This document shows positions 1-5,018 of a stretch of DNA of 5,018 bases, one piece after another. The notes under the pieces are model-generated. The model saw only the letters and a list, made by a program, of their open reading frames with translations, was not told the origin of the DNA and ran no database searches. How positions within the stretch are numbered: the first letter of the stretch is position 1; each line of letters opens with the position of its first letter. The position numbers and the translations under genes were made by a program. The DNA is taken from NCBI GenBank assembly GCA_028691335.1, contig JAQUZK010000120.1:1-5018 (forward strand), read 5' to 3'. The stretch is from Candidatus Izemoplasmatales bacterium (lineage in GTDB: Bacteria; Bacillota_I; Bacilli_A; Izemoplasmatales; Hujiaoplasmataceae).

Positions 1-369
1 TGGTCAAGTATGTCAGTAGGATTTTTAGCAATGTTATCAGGGATTTTAAACATTGATAAGGATTTGTATGAAGCTGCTTATGTTGACGGGATGAAGAGTA
101 GATGGCAAGAAATATTTTATATAACTATTCCTTCAATTAAGCCTCAAATGTTGTTTGGAGCTGTAATGGCAGTGGTAGGTACATTTAATGCGGCGGGAAT
201 GGCAAGTGCGTTAACTGGCGCTTATCCACCACCACAACTGGCAGGGTGGTTAATAGTAGATCATATGAACGATTTTGGATTTAGTCGTTATGAGATGGGT
301 TATGCTTCAGCAATGTCGGTAGGATTGTGGATGATAGTGATGATCTTCTATTATGTGTCTGTTAGTTGA
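1..369 (+). CDS. Sugar ABC transporter permease, MalF-like, C-terminal part (5' end outside window)
   Basis: This is the membrane-spanning subunit of a carbohydrate ABC importer, paired with the permease encoded next. The frame is open from base 1 (W-S-S-M-S-V-G-F-L), so the ATG at 10 is an internal methionine and not the start. About 122 residues are visible; members of this family are usually near 300, so roughly the N-terminal 60% is missing. The cytoplasmic EAA loop that docks the ATPase is clear: LYEAAYVDG at about 64-90, followed by the ITIPSIKPQM segment at about 124-150. Two hydrophobic helices follow, at about 148-220 and 301-363. The protein ends almost immediately after the last helix, at a TGA (367-369), without the usual short basic cytoplasmic tail; an in-frame continuation that would supply one is listed separately. 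The substrate cannot be told from this part. Family assignment is firm; whether the C-terminus is native is uncertain. Confidence 0.93.
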   Translation, partial: WSSMSVGFLAMLSGILNIDKDLYEAAYVDGMKSRWQEIFYITIPSIKPQMLFGAVMAVVGTFNAAGMASALTGAYPPPQLAGWLIVDHMNDFGFSRYEMGYASAMSVGLWMIVMIFYYVSVS

Positions 370-402
370 TTTGGTGAGAAAAAGGATAAACGAATAAGAT
401 GA
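367..402 (+). other. In-frame TGA followed by a possible lost C-terminal tail of the first permease
   Basis: The first permease frame stops at TGA 367-369. Reading past it gives F-G-E-K-K-D-K-R-I-R and then a second TGA at 400-402, which overlaps the next gene's ATG as ATGA (399-402). The tail is hydrophilic and basic, as expected for the cytoplasmic C-terminus of a MalF-like permease, and the ATGA overlap would match the tight packing at the other two junctions. One TGG-to-TGA change at 369 would explain the break. Alternatives are a natural short C-terminus, a sequencing error, or readthrough. Recoding of TGA as Trp is disfavoured by 13 of 13 visible Trp codons being TGG. Confidence 0.4.
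381..386 (+). promoter_or_regulatory. Weak ribosome binding site for the second permease
   Basis: AAAGGA lies 12 bases before the ATG at 399, a modest match at a slightly long spacing. It supports this start. Translation is probably helped by coupling to the upstream permease, whose stop is only 29 bases away, or overlapping if the upstream frame really ends at 402. Confidence 0.5.
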
Positions 403-1346
403 GTACTAGAGTAAAAGAACAGGCTCGGTTAGAAAAATTAAAGAACAAGCTTGTTAGAAGAAGTCGTAGAAACTACCGAAGATTTCAAGGTGTAAAAATC
501 AACCCATCTTTCTTTCATAAATCACAAATTAAATTTTTGTTGATGATGTTGCCTATGCTTATTATTACATTACTGCCAATTATCTATATCTTCTCGCATG
601 CATTTAAATCATTATCTGAGTTATATGCTTATCCACCTAAGATTTTTGCGACAAGACTTACTTTTGATAATTTCAGGAATCTAATATTGGCTACATCACA
701 AACAGGAGTACCATTTATTCGATATATATTTAATTCACTTCTGTCGAGTACACTAACTATACTCCTTTCCATGCTAATTGGTTCATTGGCAGCTTATTCA
801 TTTTCTTTTTTAAAGTATAAAATGAAAAAAGCATTGTTTGCTTTGAACCAATTAGCAATAATGATAGTTCCTGTAGCTATCGCGGTACCTAGATTTATTG
901 TGATGAGTGAATTAGGTTTAACTAATAATCTTTTATCGCATGTTATTCCTTTACTGGCAATGCCAGTTGGAGTGTTTCTTTTGAAACAATTTATGGATCA
1001 AGTTCCTAGAGAACTATATGAATCAGCTAAGATTGATGGAGCTAATAATTTTCAAATCTATTATAAAGTAGTTTTACCTTTGGTTAAACCAGCTTTAATG
1101 ACAGTCGCAATTCTTGCCTTCCAAGCTTCTTGGAATAATGTTGAAACCTCAAGTCTATATGTTGATGATGAAGCATTAAAAACATTGCCATATTACTTTT
1201 CAACACTTACTTTAGGAACTAGTGCTATAGCAGCTCAAGGTATGAGTGCAGTTGCGAGTTTGATAATATTTGTTCCAAATATAGTTTTGTTTATTCTTTT
1301 ACAGAAAAATGTCATGAATACTATGGCTTATTCGGGGATAAAATAA
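399..1346 (+). CDS. Carbohydrate ABC transporter permease, MalG-like
   Basis: This is the second transmembrane subunit of the sugar importer, expected to form a heterodimer with the preceding permease in the cytoplasmic membrane. It has 315 residues, slightly longer than usual because of a very basic N-terminal extension: residues 1-45 carry 15 Lys/Arg. Six hydrophobic helices can be placed at about 46-68, 108-134, 143-165, 178-198, 230-248 and 283-303. The ATPase-docking EAA loop is at about 204-232 (ELYESAKIDGANN, then VVLPLVKPAL), with Ser in the second position of the EAA triplet. The C-terminal segment around 261-268 (KTLPYYFS) and the ending NTMAYSGIK resemble the MalG-like permeases I recall from DUF5696-linked clusters. 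Its TAA is followed directly by the ATG of the next gene, so the two are probably translationally coupled. Function is secure; the sugar is unknown. Confidence 0.96.
   Translation: MSTRVKEQARLEKLKNKLVRRSRRNYRRFQGVKINPSFFHKSQIKFLLMMLPMLIITLLPIIYIFSHAFKSLSELYAYPPKIFATRLTFDNFRNLILATSQTGVPFIRYIFNSLLSSTLTILLSMLIGSLAAYSFSFLKYKMKKALFALNQLAIMIVPVAIAVPRFIVMSELGLTNNLLSHVIPLLAMPVGVFLLKQFMDQVPRELYESAKIDGANNFQIYYKVVLPLVKPALMTVAILAFQASWNNVETSSLYVDDEALKTLPYYFSTLTLGTSAIAAQGMSAVASLIIFVPNIVLFILLQKNVMNTMAYSGIK
1334..1339 (+). promoter_or_regulatory. Weak ribosome binding site for the NHL-Yip1 protein
   Basis: GGGGAT sits inside the last codons of the second permease, 7 bases before the ATG at 1347. The match to the anti-Shine-Dalgarno is poor. 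Because the upstream TAA (1344-1346) abuts the ATG, re-initiation by terminating ribosomes probably contributes. Confidence 0.35.
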
Positions 1347-3446
1347 ATGAAGAAGAAAATTATTTTACTTGTTGTTTTATTACTTAATTTCATATTGTTG
1401 TCAACTACAGTAAGTATAGAAGCTGCTTCAGCTTACTATACTTACACTGTAGACAGAAATGGCGATTTGGCAGAAACTAATGAAGCGTATGAAGCTGTTG
1501 AGATGATAAGAAATCTTAGCGACGGTACAACTTTATCTTCTGCTAAAGACCTTTTTATTGACAATGAAGACTACATGTATATTGCAGATACTGGTAATAA
1601 ACGTGTAGTTATACTAAACCCTAATTATGAGGTTGTTTTTAGCTTTGGCGAAGACAAGTTTATCAAACCTTTAGGTATTCACGTTGTAGATAATCTAATT
1701 TATGTTGCGGACTATGGATTAGGCCAGGTAAATTCTGATATAGGTGCTATTTATGTTTATGAGTTTGATAAAACTAAAATTGATCTAGAAGAAGCAATAG
1801 TTTTAAAAAATGAGTTTAAGACTCCATCTTCACCAATCTTAGAAGCAGAGAATTTCTTATTTAGGCCTACAAAGATTGCTGTAGATAAAAATCATACAAT
1901 GTACATAGTAAATGAGGGTACTACATCTGGAGTATTGATGGTCAATGAAAATAACCGTTTTGTTGATTATTTTGCATCAAATTCTTTGAAATTATCTTTC
2001 TTTGAAAGAATGCAAAGAATAATTTATCAGAATAATGATAATGTTCAAATGACTAAGAATATTCCAACACCAGTATTTAATATAACTTTGGATAATTCTG
2101 GATATTTTTATACAGTTACTCAAACTAACCTTGAGAGTAACTCAGGAGATAATTTAAAGAAAATTAATATAGGTGGCATCAATTTCTTTGATGATGATAT
2201 GTATGTTTATTCAGATATAGTCGATGTGTGGCCTGGACATCAAGAAAATATATATGCAGTTACCACAAATGGGTTTATCTTTGAATATGATAATTTGGGT
2301 AATTTGTTATTTGCATGGGGTGGCAAAGGTGTAGGGAATGATAAGCTCGGTTTGTTTATGTCTGCTTCATCAATAGCCATTGATTCTCATAATAACGTGT
2401 TTGTGATTGATGATAATAGTTCTAGAAATGCAATCCATATTTTTAGAGAAACACCTTTTGCGACACAAATTCACGAAGCTTTAGATTTATATAATAATGC
2501 TAAATATGTTGAAAGTATCGAGGTATGGGAAGAAGTATTAAGATATAATTCGATGCTTGATATTGCTTATCGTGGAATCGGTTTAGGTCATATGATGAAT
2601 CAAGAATACAATGAGGCATTAGAGTATTTTGAAATAGCTAGAGATCAGCAACAATATTCTGAAGCTTATTGGGAAATTAGAAATCTGTCATTGATCGACA
2701 CGATGGATAATATCATAATTATAGTGGTTTTATTAGCTGTTTTAGTAGTAGTTATTAAACAAGTAAATCGCCGTAGTATGGTCTTTTCCTTTGTAGGTAA
2801 TATAAAAGAAAAAGCCAAGGAAAAGAAGCGCTTAAGAGAGTTTTTCTATATGTTTCATTTCTTAAAGAATCCAGCTGATGCATGTTATGGAATAAAACAA
2901 GAAAAGAAAAGTACTTTACTTTCTGCATGGATTATCTTAGGTTTAATTTTTATTCTTTATATTTTAGGTTTAGTTTATACAGGTTTTATTTTTAATGATG
3001 TTGTTTTAGAAAATACTATTCTTCTTAAAGAAGCTTTTAAGATTATAATCCCAATTTTACTTTTTATAGTTTCAAATTATCTAATGTCTTCATTGATGGA
3101 AGGTGAAGGAACATTTAAAGCTGTATTTATTAATATGGTTGGAGCTTTAATGCCAGTCTTAATAATTTATCCGTTTCTTATAATAATCTCGAATTTTCTA
3201 ACTTTAAACGAAGCTTTTATTTATGAATTTGGAATCTTTGGTATGATTATTTGGTCTGTATTTATTGTGTATTTCAATGTTAAAGAAACTCATGGATATA
3301 CTGTTGGACAAACTTTCGTTAATATCTTTTTATCAATAGTTTTCATGGTTATCTTAATTATAATCTTACTTATTGTATATTTGATGATAACTCAAGTTTC
3401 TAACTTTGTAATCGATTTGGTCAAGGAGGTGATCTTGCGTGAATAA
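1347..3446 (+). CDS. Membrane protein with NHL-type propeller, TPR pair and Yip1-like domain
   Basis: A 699-residue multidomain membrane protein of unknown function. Residues 1-26 form a signal peptide (KKK, hydrophobic core, likely cleavage near SIEA/A). Six NHL-like blades can be read at about 64-100, 106-140, 172-208, 241-275, 288-322 and 338-367; the first is clearest (DLFIDNEDYMYIADTGNKRV). Two TPR-like helical hairpins follow at about 373-403 and 405-438. A membrane helix (454-469) and a strongly basic segment (470-497) come next. A Yip1-like domain begins near the FLKNPADACYGIKQEKKS motif (about 504-521), with about five helices to 682. The positive-inside rule puts the propeller and TPRs outside and the basic segment in the cytoplasm. 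Its place between the permeases and a secreted carbohydrate-active-like protein suggests a scaffold, sensor or assembly role in glycan uptake, which is inference. The last 8 bases overlap the next gene, and the C-terminal residues VKEVILRE are encoded by that gene's ribosome binding site. Confidence 0.88.
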   Translation: MKKKIILLVVLLLNFILLSTTVSIEAASAYYTYTVDRNGDLAETNEAYEAVEMIRNLSDGTTLSSAKDLFIDNEDYMYIADTGNKRVVILNPNYEVVFSFGEDKFIKPLGIHVVDNLIYVADYGLGQVNSDIGAIYVYEFDKTKIDLEEAIVLKNEFKTPSSPILEAENFLFRPTKIAVDKNHTMYIVNEGTTSGVLMVNENNRFVDYFASNSLKLSFFERMQRIIYQNNDNVQMTKNIPTPVFNITLDNSGYFYTVTQTNLESNSGDNLKKINIGGINFFDDDMYVYSDIVDVWPGHQENIYAVTTNGFIFEYDNLGNLLFAWGGKGVGNDKLGLFMSASSIAIDSHNNVFVIDDNSSRNAIHIFRETPFATQIHEALDLYNNAKYVESIEVWEEVLRYNSMLDIAYRGIGLGHMMNQEYNEALEYFEIARDQQQYSEAYWEIRNLSLIDTMDNIIIIVVLLAVLVVVIKQVNRRSMVFSFVGNIKEKAKEKKRLREFFYMFHFLKNPADACYGIKQEKKSTLLSAWIILGLIFILYILGLVYTGFIFNDVVLENTILLKEAFKIIIPILLFIVSNYLMSSLMEGEGTFKAVFINMVGALMPVLIIYPFLIIISNFLTLNEAFIYEFGIFGMIIWSVFIVYFNVKETHGYTVGQTFVNIFLSIVFMVILIIILLIVYLMITQVSNFVIDLVKEVILRE
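3423..3434 (+). promoter_or_regulatory. Extended perfect Shine-Dalgarno that sets the GTG start of the DUF5696-like gene
   Basis: AAGGAGGTGATC is complementary over 12 bases to the conserved bacterial 16S rRNA 3' end. The GGAGG core ends 9 bases before the GTG at 3439. It lies wholly inside the coding region of the upstream gene and is far stronger than the sites of the two upstream genes, so it decides the GTG start and suggests independent, efficient initiation. Confidence 0.92.
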
Positions 3447-5018
3447 GAAATTACTGATTAGCTTCCTTGTGAGTTTATTATTGATTACAATTTTTTCAAT
3501 AATTGTAAAAGCACAAGAGCTTAATTTAAAAACTAATGATGTATATCAATCTTCTTACACGATTTCAACTGATTCAAACTTCTTTGGACAACCTGAAAAT
3601 ACTGACAAAGTATCTTTGCCGGAAGATTATCTAGCTGAGTTGATGGTTAAAGGCTTTAAGTTTGTGGCTGAAACTGACGATTTAGAATTATATATCAAAG
3701 AAAGCTACTTTAATTTAGCTATCTATGATAAGTCTTCAGGATATTTATGGTATTCAATCAACCCAAATTATTTAAAATATATGTTATCCGGTACATCGAG
3801 ATTTTTTGTTGAATCAGGTGTGATTATTGAGTATTACAATATGGATAATATCTCTATTGATAATAACCGTTCTTATCTTTCTGGACCAAAATATAATGTT
3901 GAAAAAGAATATGAATATTTTGATGATGGCTTAACAGCTCATATCGAGTTTGAGGACTTAGGTATTAGTTTTGACGTTGAGGTTAAAATAAGTGAAGATA
4001 AACTTAGTGTTAAGCTTCCAATTGATACATTAAAAGAAGAAGACGTTGAAGAAACAAAGTTAAATTTAGATGGAACAACTTATCAAAAAATAACTAAATA
4101 CCGTTTGAAATCAGTATTTTTATTTCCTTATTTTGGATCTAATAATTATGAAATCAATGGATATTCAATGATTCCTGATGGTTCTGGAGCGTTGATTAGA
4201 TATAGTGAAGAACGTTCATCTACTGCATATATTAAAAGGATTTATGGTGCTGATGAAGGGGTAAGTAGATATAAGGAAGAATCAAGTGCTTATTATATCA
4301 GAGAAGAATTAACTGCCAGTATGCCAATATTTGGTGTGAATCATGGTTACGAACAAGCTAGCTTTCTAGCAGTTGTAAGTGAAGGTGATGGTTATAGTGA
4401 AATTCATTCTTATCCTTATGGATATAATGCTTATCCATTTAACACTACTTTTGCGAAGTTTGTAGTAAGAGATCGTTATATTATTCAAACATCTTCTAAT
4501 AGCAATGATAGTTTTCAATTAATTAATGAAAATCCTTATCCTAGTGATTTTCAAGTTGATTATTATTTCTTATCTAATGAAGAAGCAAGTTATAGTGGAA
4601 TGGCTAAAAAATATCGAGAAATTCTTGGGATTAATAAAACATCTTCAGGCGTTTCTACCAATATAAGTTTATTAGGTATGGACTTTAAAAATGGTTTATT
4701 TGGAAGAGATTATGTAGAAATGACTACTTATAATGACGCTGTAATGATTGTAGATGACTTATTAAATAGTGGTATTGAAAATTTAAGTCTTGTCTACCAA
4801 GGTTGGAATAAATCTGGTTATTATGGTTCGACTCCGATCAATGTCAATGCAGCTTCTAATTTAGGTGGTAAAAGTGATTTTATTGAAATGATGAATCATT
4901 TTAATAGTTTAGGAATAGATACGTATTTTTTAGACAATCCAATGCTTACTTACCAACAAGGATTAGGTAAGCAAATCATAAGAAAAACTACTCTTTCTGT
5001 TTTTGAAACTAACGAGGG
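3439..5018 (+). CDS. Secreted DUF5696-like protein, probable carbohydrate-active enzyme (3' end outside window)
   Basis: This frame is open to the right edge (526 full codons, no stop), so the gene is incomplete. The GTG start is chosen because of the extended Shine-Dalgarno and because a signal peptide follows at once: NKK, a hydrophobic core to residue 23, likely cleavage after VKA (about residue 25), with no lipobox cysteine. Residues of about 80-400 are beta-rich; YFNLAIYDKSSGYLWYSIN (90-108) resembles the opening strands of sugar-enzyme beta-sandwich domains. MIPDGSGALIRY (about 244-255) is the motif I associate with DUF5696 proteins. From about 405 the pattern turns to alternating strand and helix (ISLLGMDFK, then LSLVYQGWNKSG, then IDTYFLDNP), like the first part of a TIM barrel. 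D414 and D499 are possible but unproven active-site residues. Context beside importer permeases fits a glycoside-acting or glycan-binding surface protein. Family call is good; enzyme activity is inference. Confidence 0.88.
   Translation, partial: MNKKLLISFLVSLLLITIFSIIVKAQELNLKTNDVYQSSYTISTDSNFFGQPENTDKVSLPEDYLAELMVKGFKFVAETDDLELYIKESYFNLAIYDKSSGYLWYSINPNYLKYMLSGTSRFFVESGVIIEYYNMDNISIDNNRSYLSGPKYNVEKEYEYFDDGLTAHIEFEDLGISFDVEVKISEDKLSVKLPIDTLKEEDVEETKLNLDGTTYQKITKYRLKSVFLFPYFGSNNYEINGYSMIPDGSGALIRYSEERSSTAYIKRIYGADEGVSRYKEESSAYYIREELTASMPIFGVNHGYEQASFLAVVSEGDGYSEIHSYPYGYNAYPFNTTFAKFVVRDRYIIQTSSNSNDSFQLINENPYPSDFQVDYYFLSNEEASYSGMAKKYREILGINKTSSGVSTNISLLGMDFKNGLFGRDYVEMTTYNDAVMIVDDLLNSGIENLSLVYQGWNKSGYYGSTPINVNAASNLGGKSDFIEMMNHFNSLGIDTYFLDNPMLTYQQGLGKQIIRKTTLSVFETNE

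Noticed and set aside
10..12. ATG at 10 as the start of the first permease
   Set aside because: The frame is open to base 1, the residues before it (W-S-S) fit the conserved family sequence, and the remaining protein would lack most of its membrane helices; the gene is cut by the window edge.
370..398. Short gap between the permeases as a site for a promoter or terminator
   Set aside because: It is only 29 bases, shows no hairpin with a T-run and no convincing -35/-10 pair, and reads better as remnant coding sequence.
367..414. Genetic code with TGA as Trp, which would let the first permease run through both TGAs to the TAA at 412-414
   Set aside because: All 13 Trp codons I counted in the four genes are TGG; an AT-rich genome using TGA for Trp would be expected to use it for many of them.
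1344..1349. Adjacent TAA and ATG as evidence that permease and NHL-Yip1 protein were once one fused protein
   Set aside because: The permease ends with a normal family C-terminus and the next protein begins with a standard signal peptide; this is ordinary operon packing.
3439..3446. The 8-base overlap of genes 3 and 4 as a sign of a frameshifted single gene
   Set aside because: The downstream frame opens with its own near-perfect ribosome binding site and a complete signal peptide, so these are two proteins.
2700..3446. Yip1-like C-terminal half as evidence of eukaryotic origin
   Set aside because: Yip1-family domains are also found in bacterial membrane proteins, and the base composition and operon context here match the neighbouring genes.

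Overview
The window is a compact four-gene stretch of one plus-strand operon. The DNA is AT-rich, with Lys/Asn/Ile-rich proteins and tight gene junctions. It carries a perfect extended Shine-Dalgarno sequence and secretory signal peptides without an outer-membrane context. This suggests a low-GC Gram-positive relative (Bacillota or Mycoplasmatota, for example an Acholeplasma-, Haloplasma- or Izemoplasma-like lineage). The lineage is an inference. All 13 tryptophan codons I counted in the four frames are TGG, so a genetic code with TGA as Trp is unlikely.

Layout: (1) bases 1-369 hold the C-terminal part of a sugar ABC importer permease, cut by the left edge. It stops at a TGA that may be premature, because the same frame continues for 10 plausible codons into an ATGA overlap with the next start. 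(2) 399-1346 is the complete partner permease (MalG-like). (3) 1347-3446 is a large membrane protein with a signal peptide, an NHL-type propeller of about six blades, a TPR pair, one membrane helix and a Yip1-like multi-helix domain. (4) 3439 to the right edge is the first 526 codons of a secreted DUF5696-like protein. It starts at GTG, overlaps gene 3 by 8 bases and has a 12-base perfect Shine-Dalgarno. It resembles a carbohydrate-active enzyme: a beta-rich front half followed by the start of what looks like a TIM barrel.

Working model (inference): a carbohydrate is processed or recognised outside the cell by the DUF5696-like protein and imported through the two permeases. Their substrate-binding protein is probably encoded upstream. 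No ATPase gene is seen here, so the ATPase lies elsewhere or is shared. The NHL-TPR-Yip1 protein, encoded between importer and putative enzyme, could be a surface scaffold or sensor. From memory of family context, paired permeases with Yip1-type and DUF5696 proteins recur in Paenibacillus-like genomes, but I know of no experimentally established role. There is no gene-free stretch over 30 bases, and I saw no RNA genes, mobile elements, CRISPR arrays, promoter or terminator.
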